Of a stretch of DNA of 64,000 nt, positions 54,441 through 63,724 are shown in pieces. Positions within the stretch are counted from its first letter, which is position 1. Every line of letters begins with the position of its first letter. Where the stretch lies: positions 1 to 64,000 of the forward strand of contig NZ_JASZYF010000027.1 of the NCBI RefSeq assembly GCF_030317115.1, read 5' to 3'. The translations under genes and the position numbers were made by a program. Origin of the DNA: Variovorax gracilis (lineage in GTDB: Bacteria; Pseudomonadota; Gammaproteobacteria; Burkholderiales; Burkholderiaceae_C). Under the pieces are notes generated by a model. That model was not told the DNA's origin and searched no databases. It saw nothing but the letters and a program-made list of their open reading frames with translations.

Positions 54441-56392
54441 TCAAAGACAAGATTGTCAGTGCGCAAGAGGCTGTCGCTCTCATTCGCGACGGCGATGCGG
54501 TGAGCTGCTCAGGCTTCGTGGGAATCGGCACTCCCGACGCCTTGATCGAGGCCCTCGAGCAGCGATTCATAGAGACTCGAGGGCCTTCCGACCTCACGCT
54601 CGTATTCGCGGCCGCCCCCGGAGACGGCAAGGATCGTGGGTTGAATCGCCTCGCACACGAAGGGCTCGTCAAGCGCGCCATCGGCGGGCATTGGTCGCTG
54701 GTTCCGAAGCTCGCCAGGATGGCGACGGAGAACCGTATGGAGGCGTACAACCTGCCACTCGGCACCATCTCCCATCTGTACCGTGATGTAGCGGCCCACC
54801 GGGCCGGCACCATCAGCAAGGTCGGTCTGGGCACCTTCGTTGATCCTCGAAATGGCGGCGGAAAGATCAATGCGTCCACCACCGAGGATCTGGTGCGCAT
54901 CATGGAGATCGATGGCGAGGAATGGCTCTTCTACAAGACCTTCCCGGTCAACGTCGCGCTGATACGCGGGACGACAGCGGATCCCGCAGGCAACATCACC
55001 ATGGAGCGCGAGGCATTGGTGCTCGACGCACAGGCGGCAGCCATGGCCGCGAGGAACGCGAATGGACTCGTGATCGCGCAGGTCGAACGGATCGCCTCAA
55101 CGGGCACACTTGACGCGCGGTCGGTTGTTGTTCCAGGCGTGCTGGTGGACTGCGTGGTCGTCGCACCGCCCGCGTCTCATGTGCAGACCTATGGAACCGA
55201 CTACAACGCTGCCTATTCGGGCGAAATCCGGGTGCCAGTCGACAAGATCGAGCCTCCGACGCTGGATGAGCGCAAGCTGATTGCTCGCCGGTGCGCCTTT
55301 GAGCTTCCTCTCGGAGGCGTCATCAACCTTGGTATCGGAGTGCCTGAGGTGGTGGCGGCAGTTGCCGCCGAGGAGCGGGTCTTGGACCACCTGACGCTGA
55401 CCGCGGAGCCCGGCGTCATCGGGGGCATGCCGCAGGGAGGGCTGGATTTCGGAGCGGCGGTCAACACGCAGGCCCTGTTGCACCAGAACCAGCAGTTCGA
55501 TTTCTACGATGGTGGCGGGCTTGACCTGGCGTGCCTTGGCATGGCGCAGGTCGACAAGGCGGGCAACGTCAATGTGAGCAGGTTCGGCCCGCGTCTTGCG
55601 GGAGCGGGTGGTTTCATCAACATCAGCCAGAACGCGCGTCGGCTCGTGTTCGCCGGGACGTTCACAACCGGTGGACTCAGCGTCTCCGTCGCGGGCGACA
55701 AAGTGCACATCGAGACCGAGGGAAGGACGCGAAAGTTCGTGGATTCCGTCGAGCAGATCACCTTCAGCGGCGCACTTGCGGCGCAGAAAGGCCAGTCCGT
55801 CCTTTACGTGACGGAGCGATGTGTCTTCAAGCTGGTACCAGCGGGTCTTCAACTCATCGAGGTCGCGCCTGGGATCGATGTCGACAGGGACATCCTGGCC
55901 CACATGGCGTTTCGGCCCGTGGTCGAGCAGGTCACCACGATGCATAAGCGCATCTTTCAGGCCAAGACCATGGGCCTTGCGGAGGTTCTGCTGGATCTGG
56001 AGCTTTCGGATCGCCTGAGCTACGACACGGAACGAAACACGCTCTTCGCGAACTTCGAAGGGATGGCGATCCGCAGCACCGCGGACATCGATAGCGTTCG
56101 TCGCGTGTTCGAGACCCTTTGCAGCCAGATCGGCCACAAGGTCGTCCTGGTCGTCAATTACGACGGATTCCGGCTCGATGAGCGATTGAGTGACGCCTAT
56201 TTCGAGATGGTTGGCAGACTGCAGGCCAGGTACTACAGCACGGCAACACGCTACACCACCAGCGCCTTCATGCGCGCCAAGTTGGGCGCGGCGTTACCGG
56301 CGCGAAACCTTGCTCCGCACATTTTCGAGACCAGGGCAGAGGCCAACGAGTTCTTGCGACGTCGCCCTCAAACTGTCAAGCTGGCAGCCTAA
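54437..56392 (+). CDS. Single-chain acyl-CoA:acetate CoA-transferase with C-terminal extension
   Basis: This 651-residue protein is a family I CoA transferase with both halves fused, as in propionate CoA-transferase/YdiF. The catalytic glutamate is Glu324 in TAEPGVIGG; the first half has the usual 'GFVGIGTPDAL' segment. After about residue 525 it carries roughly 125 extra residues that look like a SpoIIAA/STAS-like domain. The ATG overlaps the hydrolase stop by four bases. Such enzymes move CoA from acetyl-CoA to hydroxyacids, providing hydroxyacyl-CoA to PHA synthase and releasing acetate. An acetyl-CoA synthetase gene lies at the window's right edge. Confidence 0.85.
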   Translation: MIKDKIVSAQEAVALIRDGDAVSCSGFVGIGTPDALIEALEQRFIETRGPSDLTLVFAAAPGDGKDRGLNRLAHEGLVKRAIGGHWSLVPKLARMATENRMEAYNLPLGTISHLYRDVAAHRAGTISKVGLGTFVDPRNGGGKINASTTEDLVRIMEIDGEEWLFYKTFPVNVALIRGTTADPAGNITMEREALVLDAQAAAMAARNANGLVIAQVERIASTGTLDARSVVVPGVLVDCVVVAPPASHVQTYGTDYNAAYSGEIRVPVDKIEPPTLDERKLIARRCAFELPLGGVINLGIGVPEVVAAVAAEERVLDHLTLTAEPGVIGGMPQGGLDFGAAVNTQALLHQNQQFDFYDGGGLDLACLGMAQVDKAGNVNVSRFGPRLAGAGGFINISQNARRLVFAGTFTTGGLSVSVAGDKVHIETEGRTRKFVDSVEQITFSGALAAQKGQSVLYVTERCVFKLVPAGLQLIEVAPGIDVDRDILAHMAFRPVVEQVTTMHKRIFQAKTMGLAEVLLDLELSDRLSYDTERNTLFANFEGMAIRSTADIDSVRRVFETLCSQIGHKVVLVVNYDGFRLDERLSDAYFEMVGRLQARYYSTATRYTTSAFMRAKLGAALPARNLAPHIFETRAEANEFLRRRPQTVKLAA

Positions 56393-56412
56393 AAAAACAG
56401 CAGAGGTTCTTG

Positions 56413-57309
56413 ATGCGATACGACCTGACCAGCATGGAGATCTTTGTTGCGGTCGCGGAGACTGGCAACTTGACGCGTGCGGCGGAACTCCAACATCTTG
56501 CCGTTTCCGCCATCAGCAAGCGGATCACGGAGCTCGAGGAGCTGGCCGGTGCATCCCTCCTGCTGCGCCATGCGCGTGGAGTCAGCCTCACGCCGGCCGG
56601 CCAGTCGATGCTCCACTACGCGCGGCAGATGCTGCAACTGATGGAGCGCATGCGCGGCGAGCTCAGCGAATACGCAGGAGGACTCAAGGGGGTCATTCGC
56701 CTTCACGCGAGCACGTCGGCACTTGTCGAGTTTCTGCCCCCCGAGCTCCACGCGTTTCTCAAGCGCTATCCGATGATCCGGCTGCAGATCGAGGAGCGCA
56801 CCGGAGCGGCCATTGTTCGCGCCGTAGCCGACGGAACCGCCGACATCGGGATCCTTGGCAACCATACGCCATTGAGGGGCTTGGCCGCACTGCCGTATCA
56901 CAGCGATCGGCTCGCGCTCGGTGTTCCGAAGACGCACGCGCTTGCGCGCCGAAAGACCATTCAGTTTTCCGAGGCGCTCGCGTTTGATTTTGTGGGGCCT
57001 CACGCGGAAAGCTCGCTCTGGACGCTGATGATGCAGGCTGCGCAGAGCTCGGGCAAGCAGATCGAGCCCAGCATCCAAGTCAGCAGCTTCGAATGCATGT
57101 GCTTGCTCGTCGAAGCGGGATTGGGGATCGCTCTCCTGCCTGAACGAGTATTGGCCCCGCACGCGGAATCGGGCCACCTGGCTGTCGTACGCCTGAAGGA
57201 TGCCTGGGCGGAGCGCCAGATCGTCATCGTGGTGCGCGACATGGACAACATGCCGTTCACGACCCGGGCCTTGATCGAGCACCTGCGCGAACCGATCGCG
57301 AGCGCCTGA
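56413..57309 (+). CDS. LysR-family regulator, candidate activator of both tricarboxylate/PHA operons
   Basis: This 298-residue LysR protein has a helix-turn-helix around residues 18-45 ('LTRAAELQHLAVSAISKRI') and a standard effector domain. The ATG at 56413 has AGAGG six bases upstream; a TTG three bases earlier is in frame. It closes the ThDP/PHA operon, 20 bases after the CoA-transferase gene. The two repeated dyad-promoter elements at 46732-46800 and 57321-57389 flank its operon and the next, making it the natural candidate to bind both. The effector is unknown. Confidence 0.88.
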   Translation: MRYDLTSMEIFVAVAETGNLTRAAELQHLAVSAISKRITELEELAGASLLLRHARGVSLTPAGQSMLHYARQMLQLMERMRGELSEYAGGLKGVIRLHASTSALVEFLPPELHAFLKRYPMIRLQIEERTGAAIVRAVADGTADIGILGNHTPLRGLAALPYHSDRLALGVPKTHALARRKTIQFSEALAFDFVGPHAESSLWTLMMQAAQSSGKQIEPSIQVSSFECMCLLVEAGLGIALLPERVLAPHAESGHLAVVRLKDAWAERQIVIVVRDMDNMPFTTRALIEHLREPIASA

Positions 57310-57320
57310 AACCGCGCATA

Positions 57321-57389
57321 GCGTTCTCGCTTGAAGAACGCTTGCTTGGCAATCGTTCAATTTTCAAGGAGGCCGTGGCTCCCTAACAT
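57321..57389 (+). promoter_or_regulatory. Operator and promoter of the lactonase-MFS-aconitase operon (copy 2)
   Basis: GCGTTC (57321-57326), nine bases, then a perfect nested dyad (57336-57358) with arms GAACG/CGTTC outside and TTGC/GCAA inside, then TTTTCA (-35, 57361-57366) and TAACAT (-10, 57384-57389) 17 bases apart. All parts and distances equal those at 46732-46800. GCGTTCT and AGAACGC also form a perfect seven-base hairpin (57321-57341). Confidence 0.68.
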
Positions 57390-57453
57390 TGGTTCATCGG
57401 GATCAAAGAATCCCTCCAGCGTCGAAAGTGGCGCGATGAACTTGGAGACAACC

Positions 57454-57519
57454 ATGGCTCAGACAGCGCTCTACGCGCACTTCGCTAGTTTCAACGCCTT
57501 CTGGTCCGCTCGCTCATGA
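57454..57519 (+). CDS. Short leader peptide coupled to the lactonase gene
   Basis: A 21-codon frame (MAQTALYAHF...) begins with GGAG seven bases upstream and ends in a TGA that overlaps the lactonase ATG by four bases. It is the first translated frame after the promoter. Its product has no recognisable function; the tight overlap suggests that its translation controls lactonase translation. It might also start at an ATG 18 bases upstream. Confidence 0.5.
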   Translation: MAQTALYAHFASFNAFWSARS

Positions 57520-58742
57520 GCGGCTTCCCCATCAACCGTGCCGAAGGGCAAGCCGACGAGGAGCGTCGCCATCTGCTCAAGCGCAGTGTCGCGCTTGGCG
57601 GAATGGTGCTTCTCGGGGCGTTCTCTGCCGACACCCCTGCGCAGGAAGCACAAAGGCGCATCGCAACGTCAACATCTCGAGGTCAACCTATGTATGCCTA
57701 TGTCGGTAGCCGCACCACCCGTGAGCGCAATGCTCGCGGTGACGGCATCAGCGTGTTTCTCGTCGACCAGCAAACGGGTGCGCTTGAGCAGGTGCAAGTC
57801 GTCAAGGATCTGGTCAACCCTTCGTTCCTGGTACTCAGCAAGAACGGCGAGTTCCTCTACACCGTCCACGGCGACGAGAGCGAAGTCAGTTCCTTCAAGG
57901 TCGACAAGTCCAGCGGTCAGCTGAAGTTCCTGAACAAGCAGAGCACGCAGGGGAAAAACCCCGTCCATTTGGCGCTCGACCCCACGGGTCGCTTTCTGGT
58001 GGTGACGAACCACATCGGATCCAGCCTCGCCGTCCTGCCAGTCGCAGCGGACGGCTCGCTGGGTGCTCTCACACAACTCGTGGCGCTCAGTGGGCCGATC
58101 GGTCCCCATCGCATCGAGCAAAAGCAAGCGAAGCCGCACTTCAACCCGTTCGACCCGACCGGCAAGTTTGTCGTCGTTCCGGACAAGGGCCTCGACCGGG
58201 TCTTCAGCTTCCGCTTCGAAGGTGGCGTGCTGACGCCGGCCGCGACACCCGAAGTGATCGCAAGGGAAGGGTCCGGTCCCAGGCATCTTGCCTTCCACCC
58301 GAGCAAGCCGTACGCATACGTGGTCAACGAACTTGATTCGACCGTCACCACCTACCGGTTCAATCCCGACACGGGCGCCATGGAAGCGCTCCAGATTCTG
58401 TCGGCGCTTCCATCCACCTTTACCGCAAACAGCCGCGCAGCCGGAATTGTGATCGACAAGGCTGGACGGACGCTCTACTCATCGAATCGGGGGCACGACA
58501 GCATTGCTGTATTTCGCATCGATTCGGGCACGGGCCTGCTCGAGTTTTCGGGTGCTGATCTGACGGAAGGCCGCACCCCTCGCTTCCTCACGCTTTCGCC
58601 CAATGGGCGCGTGATGTACGCACTGAACGAAGACAGCGACACCATCGTCGCGCTTTCCGTGGATGCGTCAACCGGCCGCCTGTCTCCCACGGGAGCATCG
58701 GTCAAGAGTGGCAGTCCCGTTTGCATGGTGTTCTCGGGCTGA
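57516..58742 (+). CDS. Beta-propeller lactonase (Pgl/YbhE family), exported
   Basis: This 408-residue paralogue of the protein at 38002-39090 has an N-terminal RRHLLKRS motif and a hydrophobic stretch (about residues 17-43), a twin-arginine export signal. The propeller blades read 'GKNPVHLALDPTGRFLVVTNH', 'FVVVPDKGLDRVFSF' and 'LYSSNRGHDSIAVFR'. It would open a lactone in the periplasm before uptake, with the cytoplasmic paralogue acting after uptake. The MFS transporter gene follows after 96 bases. The true lactone is unknown; a tricarboxylate lactone fits the context. Confidence 0.82.
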   Translation: MSGFPINRAEGQADEERRHLLKRSVALGGMVLLGAFSADTPAQEAQRRIATSTSRGQPMYAYVGSRTTRERNARGDGISVFLVDQQTGALEQVQVVKDLVNPSFLVLSKNGEFLYTVHGDESEVSSFKVDKSSGQLKFLNKQSTQGKNPVHLALDPTGRFLVVTNHIGSSLAVLPVAADGSLGALTQLVALSGPIGPHRIEQKQAKPHFNPFDPTGKFVVVPDKGLDRVFSFRFEGGVLTPAATPEVIAREGSGPRHLAFHPSKPYAYVVNELDSTVTTYRFNPDTGAMEALQILSALPSTFTANSRAAGIVIDKAGRTLYSSNRGHDSIAVFRIDSGTGLLEFSGADLTEGRTPRFLTLSPNGRVMYALNEDSDTIVALSVDASTGRLSPTGASVKSGSPVCMVFSG

Positions 58743-58838
58743 TGCCTTCATCACCGACGCGGCAGGACTCACCCCGGCCCTGAAGCATCGACCATTTCGA
58801 TAACTTGCCGGCACTGACCGGCTCAAGGAGACAGGCGA

Positions 58839-60158
58839 ATGCACCCCCCCATCATCGACGAAGCCCGCGAAAAGGCGATCGTCCGCAAGGTCACCTGGCG
58901 GATCATCCCTTTCGTTTTCTTCCTCTACATCATCTCGTACCTCGACCGAGCCAACATCGGTTATGCCGCGTTGCAGATGAACGCGGAACTCGCCTTGACC
59001 AGCGAGTCCTTCGGATTCATCTCGGGCATCTTCTTCATCGGCTACTTCATGTTCGAAGTGCCAAGCAACGTGATGTTGAACAAGTACGGCGCGCGTGTCT
59101 GGATTGCTCGCATCCTGATTTCGTGGGGCGTGCTGGCAACGCTGTCCGCGTTCGTGCAGAACTCGACCCAGCTCTACATCCTTCGCTTCCTGCTGGGCGT
59201 GGCCGAGGCAGGGTTCTTCCCCGGGATCATCGTTTATCTGACCTATTGGTTCCGGTCCAAGGAACTGGCGACAACGGTTGCTCTCTTCACCGCCGCGATT
59301 CCCGTTTCTTACATCATCGGCGCGCCGCTGAGCACCTGGATCATGGACAACGTCACCTGGCTCAACTGGAGCGGGTGGCGCTGGATGCTGTTCCTCGAGG
59401 GCCTTCCTGCCGTGATCTTTGGTGTCGTCTGCTTCTTCAGGCTGACCGACAAGCCGCAGGACGCACGCTTCCTGACCCAAGAGGAGAAGGATTGGCTGGT
59501 CGCGGAGCTTGAACGAGATCGCAAGTCGCGCAAGAACGTCAAGCACCTGAGCGTGTTTCAGGCGATCAAGAACAGCAAGGTGCTTTACCTGTCCTTCATC
59601 TACTTCGTCTATCAGTGCGGCAGCCTGGGTGTCGGCTACTGGATGCCCCAGATCATCAAAGGGCTGTCCGGCTCGTTGACCCACACGCAGATCGGGCTGA
59701 TCGCGATGGTGCCGTACATCATCGCCACGGCAGCGATGGTGCTCTGGTCGCGCAGTTCGGACAAACGCAACGAACGAAAGCTGCATTCGGCGATTCCCCT
59801 CGGAATTGCAGCAGTGGCCCTGATGTGCACTGGCTTTACCCAGAACACGGCGGTTGCGGTGGCCCTCATCAGCGTCGCGCTGTCTGGCTTGTACGCCTTC
59901 AAGTCTCCCTTCTGGGCGCTCCCCACCTTGTTCCTGTCGCGCTCCACGGCTGCCGTGTCGATCGCGGTCATCAACTCGATCGGCAACCTCGGAGGGTTCG
60001 TTGGCCCCTACATGATCGGTGTGGTCAAGGGCACGTCCAACAGCGCGACCGGCGCATTGGCCTTCCTTGCCGGTCTGCTGGTGATCGCTTTCTTGATGAC
60101 GCTCTTCATGCGGGTCCAGAACGATCAACCAGAACCCCTCGCCTCAGTCGCCGCCTGA
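58839..60158 (+). CDS. MFS transporter of the anion:cation symporter family
   Basis: This 439-residue protein has twelve membrane segments and the ACS-family pattern ('PFVFFLYIISYLDRANIGYA', 'RFLLGVAEAGFFPGIIVY'). ACS transporters import organic anions such as sugar acids, phthalate or tartrate with protons. AAGGAG precedes the ATG. It lies between the exported lactonase and the second aconitase, so it may import the acid freed by the lactonase. Confidence 0.9.
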   Translation: MHPPIIDEAREKAIVRKVTWRIIPFVFFLYIISYLDRANIGYAALQMNAELALTSESFGFISGIFFIGYFMFEVPSNVMLNKYGARVWIARILISWGVLATLSAFVQNSTQLYILRFLLGVAEAGFFPGIIVYLTYWFRSKELATTVALFTAAIPVSYIIGAPLSTWIMDNVTWLNWSGWRWMLFLEGLPAVIFGVVCFFRLTDKPQDARFLTQEEKDWLVAELERDRKSRKNVKHLSVFQAIKNSKVLYLSFIYFVYQCGSLGVGYWMPQIIKGLSGSLTHTQIGLIAMVPYIIATAAMVLWSRSSDKRNERKLHSAIPLGIAAVALMCTGFTQNTAVAVALISVALSGLYAFKSPFWALPTLFLSRSTAAVSIAVINSIGNLGGFVGPYMIGVVKGTSNSATGALAFLAGLLVIAFLMTLFMRVQNDQPEPLASVAA

Positions 60159-60197
60159 ACCTTCAGACGCCCCCATCGAACCACTGACCAGGCATTC

Positions 60198-62855
60198 ATG
60201 ATCATGAACGACGCCAAAGACTTTCCGACCGGTGCCATTGAGGTCGATGGACGACAAGCACTGCTGGTCGACCTGCCTTCCTTGTTCGGCGACAAATTGA
60301 CCCGATTGCCTGTCGTTCTGCGGTTGCTGCTTGAGAACGTGGTTCGAAACATGAGCGGTGCAGAGCGTCGCGCCGCGGTTGATGCGATCTTCAATTGGCT
60401 GGACACCGGCACAAGCGAAGCGGAGATCGAGTTTCAGCCCGGCCGGGTGCTGATGCATGACACGACCAGCACACCTGCTCTCGTCGACATCGCGGCGATG
60501 CGAAACGCCCTGCAGGAGGCCGGTGTCGACCCATCGGTCCTCAATCCCGGCTTACCGGTCGATGTGTCGGTGGACCACTCGCTCGCGGTGGAGGCTTTTG
60601 GCCGGCGCGACGCGCCGGAAATCAACCTGCGGCACGAGATCCGGCGCAACCAGGAACGATACAGCTTCCTGAAGTGGGCATCCCAGGTTCTGCGAGGCGT
60701 GCGCGTCAACCCGCCGGGCACGGGGATCATGCACACGATCAACCTGGAGCAACTCGCCACGGTTGTGACAACGCAGGAACGCGGTGGAGCGCTATGGGCC
60801 GTACCCGACATGATGATCGGCACGGACAGCCACACGCCAATGATCAATGGCATTGGCGTGCTCGGTTGGGGCGTCGGCGGGCTCGAGGCCCAGACCGTGA
60901 TGTTCGGCATGCCGACGATGCTGCGGGTTCCCGAAGTGATCGGGGTTCGGCTGACCGGTGCACTGAAGCCGGGTTCACTCGCGACAGACCTTGCGCTCAC
61001 CGTCACCCAGCGCCTCCGCGCAATCGGCGTTTCCGGTGAATTCGTCGAGTTCTTTGGCCCTGGCGTCTCGACTCTAAGCGCGGGCGAACGATCGGTCGTG
61101 GCCAACATGGCGCCTGAGTACGGCGCGACCACTGGCTATTTTCCCGTCGACCAGAGCACGCTCGAGTATCTGCACTCAACAGGCCGTGGCGCGAAAGGCA
61201 TCAAGCTTGTAGAGGCATATACCCGACGGGTCGGGCTGTGGTTCGATCCGGTGGCCGAACCGCGCTATACACGCACGATCGATGTCGACCTCGCGGCGGT
61301 CGGCATGCACATCGCTGGACCGCAGCGCCCACAGGACCTCCTCAACTTCTCCGAAGCTCGCCGCACGCTTGGGGCGCTGGATTTCACTCCGACCTTCAAG
61401 CATCCCGACATGCCACGTTTCCCGGTGGCGATCGCGGCGATCACGAGTTGCACAAACACATCGGATCCGAGCTTGCTCATCGCGGCCGGTCTTGTCGCGC
61501 GAAAGGCGCGCAGGCTTGGGCTCAAGGTGCCCCATTGGGTGAAGACGTCCCTCGGGCCCGGTTCGCCGGCGGCGGCGAGCTACCTCGAGCGCGCCGGGCT
61601 GACCGACGATCTCTCGGCAGTCGGATTCGACATCGTCGGCTATGGCTGCACCACCTGCATCGGCAATCCGGGGCCGTTGCCTGAAATGGTTCGAGAGGCC
61701 ATGACCGCAGGCGGGGTGCGTGCCGTCGCAGCGCTCTCCGGAAACCGCAACTTCCCTGGACGCGTGCATCCTGACCTCGATCTTGGATTCCTGATGTCGC
61801 CCCCGTTGGTGATCGCTTTCGGACTGTCAGGCAACGCCGAGATCGATCTCAGCTGCGAGCCGGTCCAGGTCACACCGGATGGCCGCAAGGTCTATCTGAA
61901 GGATCTCTGGCCAACCCGCGAGGAGGTGCAACAACACCTTGCGCTCGGTGCCGATCCAGCCGATTTCGGCCGGGCCTTCAAGATCGCCAGCGGCAATCCG
62001 CTCTGGCATGCGCTCGAGGCGCCAGACACCCCCCTTTTCCCGTGGGATCCCAAATCGACAGCCCTGCGCCGCCCGCCCTTTGCGTCAGCCTCGGAAGGAA
62101 GCCAGTTGGGCTCCTACAGCGCTTACCCGCTCCTGGTGGTCGGCGACGACATCACCACAGACCACATCTCGCCGGCCAGCGCGATTCCGCCCGACAGCCT
62201 GGTGGCCGATTTCCTGGTCGACCGTGGCGACGACCGCAATGACTTGAATGTGTTCGCGTCGCGCCGTGGAAACTGGGAAGTCATGATGCGTGCCGCCTTC
62301 CATAGCAAGGCGCTGGTCAACATGCTGAAGCCTGGCATGCCGGTGGCCCATACCCTGCACGTGCCGAGCGGTGATGTGCAACCCATCTGGGAAGTTGCGC
62401 AACGGTACCGCGACGCTGGCGAGTCGGTCGTGCTGGTCGCAGGTGAGAGATACGGCACCGGCTCATCGCGAGACTGGGCGGCGAAGGGTCAGCGACTGCT
62501 TGGCATCCGCGCGGTGCTGGCCGTGAGCTTCGAACGCATCCATCGCTCGAATCTGATCGGAATGGGCATCCTGCCGCTGCGGATGCCTGAGGGCATCAGC
62601 CCTCAGACTCTGAAGCTCAAACCAGGGGATCGCATCGAGGTTCACGCGGAACCTGCGGCTATCGCTCCGCGCTGCCGAATCCCGGTCACGGTCCATCGTG
62701 CGTCAGGTGCGACAGAGGCATTCGACGCCATCGCTGCTGTCGAGACCCAACTTGAAGCCGATCTGCTTCGAGACGGCGGGGTGATCCCATCCATCCTCAA
62801 GAGGACCATCGCCGAGCAGACCGAGCGCGGATCCGGCGCCACGGTTGGCGCCTGA
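60198..62855 (+). CDS. Aconitase-family hydratase (AcnA type), second copy
   Basis: This 885-residue protein has all AcnA features: GTDSHTPMINGIGVLGWGVGG, iron-sulfur cysteines at 418, 484 and 487 and the swivel motif 'YGTGSSRDWAAKG'. The cysteine motif reads CTTCIGNPG, so it keeps the usual Ile but has Pro in place of Ser. The Asp/His-containing and Arg-containing segments expected in the active site are present. It is clearly diverged from the first copy at 42346-45123, so the two probably use different substrates or serve under different conditions. It starts 39 bases after the MFS gene; an ATG six bases in is an alternative start. Confidence 0.88.
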   Translation: MIMNDAKDFPTGAIEVDGRQALLVDLPSLFGDKLTRLPVVLRLLLENVVRNMSGAERRAAVDAIFNWLDTGTSEAEIEFQPGRVLMHDTTSTPALVDIAAMRNALQEAGVDPSVLNPGLPVDVSVDHSLAVEAFGRRDAPEINLRHEIRRNQERYSFLKWASQVLRGVRVNPPGTGIMHTINLEQLATVVTTQERGGALWAVPDMMIGTDSHTPMINGIGVLGWGVGGLEAQTVMFGMPTMLRVPEVIGVRLTGALKPGSLATDLALTVTQRLRAIGVSGEFVEFFGPGVSTLSAGERSVVANMAPEYGATTGYFPVDQSTLEYLHSTGRGAKGIKLVEAYTRRVGLWFDPVAEPRYTRTIDVDLAAVGMHIAGPQRPQDLLNFSEARRTLGALDFTPTFKHPDMPRFPVAIAAITSCTNTSDPSLLIAAGLVARKARRLGLKVPHWVKTSLGPGSPAAASYLERAGLTDDLSAVGFDIVGYGCTTCIGNPGPLPEMVREAMTAGGVRAVAALSGNRNFPGRVHPDLDLGFLMSPPLVIAFGLSGNAEIDLSCEPVQVTPDGRKVYLKDLWPTREEVQQHLALGADPADFGRAFKIASGNPLWHALEAPDTPLFPWDPKSTALRRPPFASASEGSQLGSYSAYPLLVVGDDITTDHISPASAIPPDSLVADFLVDRGDDRNDLNVFASRRGNWEVMMRAAFHSKALVNMLKPGMPVAHTLHVPSGDVQPIWEVAQRYRDAGESVVLVAGERYGTGSSRDWAAKGQRLLGIRAVLAVSFERIHRSNLIGMGILPLRMPEGISPQTLKLKPGDRIEVHAEPAAIAPRCRIPVTVHRASGATEAFDAIAAVETQLEADLLRDGGVIPSILKRTIAEQTERGSGATVGA

Positions 62856-62943
62856 CTTTTGAATCTGCATTCACGCCGTCGCGCCTCGAAGGGACTGCGT
62901 TTTTCCATAGCTGCACTTCGCAAGTGCCAACGCAACGTTGAAC

Positions 62944-63684
62944 ATGACCTCTGACCCATCCTTGATCTCGAAGTTCGCGCCCACGGGCAAGCTGCGCGCA
63001 TCCATCAACCTCGGCAATCCGATCCTGGCGAACAAGGACCCAGCAACGGGAGCGCCAACGGGCGTCTCCGTCGACCTCGCCCATGGCCTGGCAGAACGCT
63101 TGGGCGTCGACATCGAATTGGTCGTTTTCGATGCTGCCGGCAAGTCGGTCGAGGCAGTAGCGGCGGAGCGCGCCGATGTCGGATTCTTCGCCATCGATCT
63201 GCAGCGCGGCGTGGACATTGCGTTCACGGGCCCCTACGTGCTGATCGAGGGCTGCTACATGGTCCGCGAGGACGCCCCCATCCGAAGCAATGAAGAGGTC
63301 GACCATGCCGGCAACTTCGTGGTCGTCGGCAAAGGCAGCGCCTACGACCTGTTCCTGAGCCGTGAACTGCACCACGCGCACATCGTTCGTTCGCCCACGT
63401 CCCCCACGGTCGTGGACACATTCCTGGCGCAGAACGCGGATGTGGCCGCGGGCGTCAAGCAGCAATTGCAGGCGGACGCGGCACGCGTCGGCGGAATGCG
63501 CTTGCTCGATGGACGCTTCATGGTCATTCAGCAGGCGATGGGCACGCCTCGAAGCAGGGGCGAAGAGGCCGCAGCCTATCTGAGCGCCTACGTCGAGGAG
63601 ATGAAGGCCAGTGGATTTGTCGCCGAGGCCCTCCGTCGCCATCAAATCGAAGGCGCGTCGGTCGCACCCGGGGTCACCCGTTAG
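62944..63684 (+). CDS. Signal-less SBP family 3-like protein, second copy
   Basis: This 246-residue protein is a close paralogue of 36073-36798: they share 'INLGNPILA', 'PTGVSVDLA', 'ADVGFFAID', 'YVLIEGCYMV', 'VGKGSAYDLFL' and 'VDTFL/I' blocks. It too lacks a signal peptide. The ATG at 62944 has no good ribosome-binding site; a TTG six bases upstream is also in frame. It follows the second aconitase, just as the first copy follows the PrpF-type gene. A cytosolic enzyme such as an aconitate isomerase is my preferred inference; a sensor or binding protein is the alternative. Confidence 0.7.
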   Translation: MTSDPSLISKFAPTGKLRASINLGNPILANKDPATGAPTGVSVDLAHGLAERLGVDIELVVFDAAGKSVEAVAAERADVGFFAIDLQRGVDIAFTGPYVLIEGCYMVREDAPIRSNEEVDHAGNFVVVGKGSAYDLFLSRELHHAHIVRSPTSPTVVDTFLAQNADVAAGVKQQLQADAARVGGMRLLDGRFMVIQQAMGTPRSRGEEAAAYLSAYVEEMKASGFVAEALRRHQIEGASVAPGVTR

Positions 63685-63724
63685 CCCGAATCCCCCGATT
63701 TCTTTCCGAACTAAGGAGCCTTGG

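Noticed and set aside
57321..57341. Perfect seven-base hairpin read as a rho-independent terminator after the LysR gene
   Set aside because: No T-run follows, and the right arm belongs to the repeated operator, so a regulatory role is more likely.
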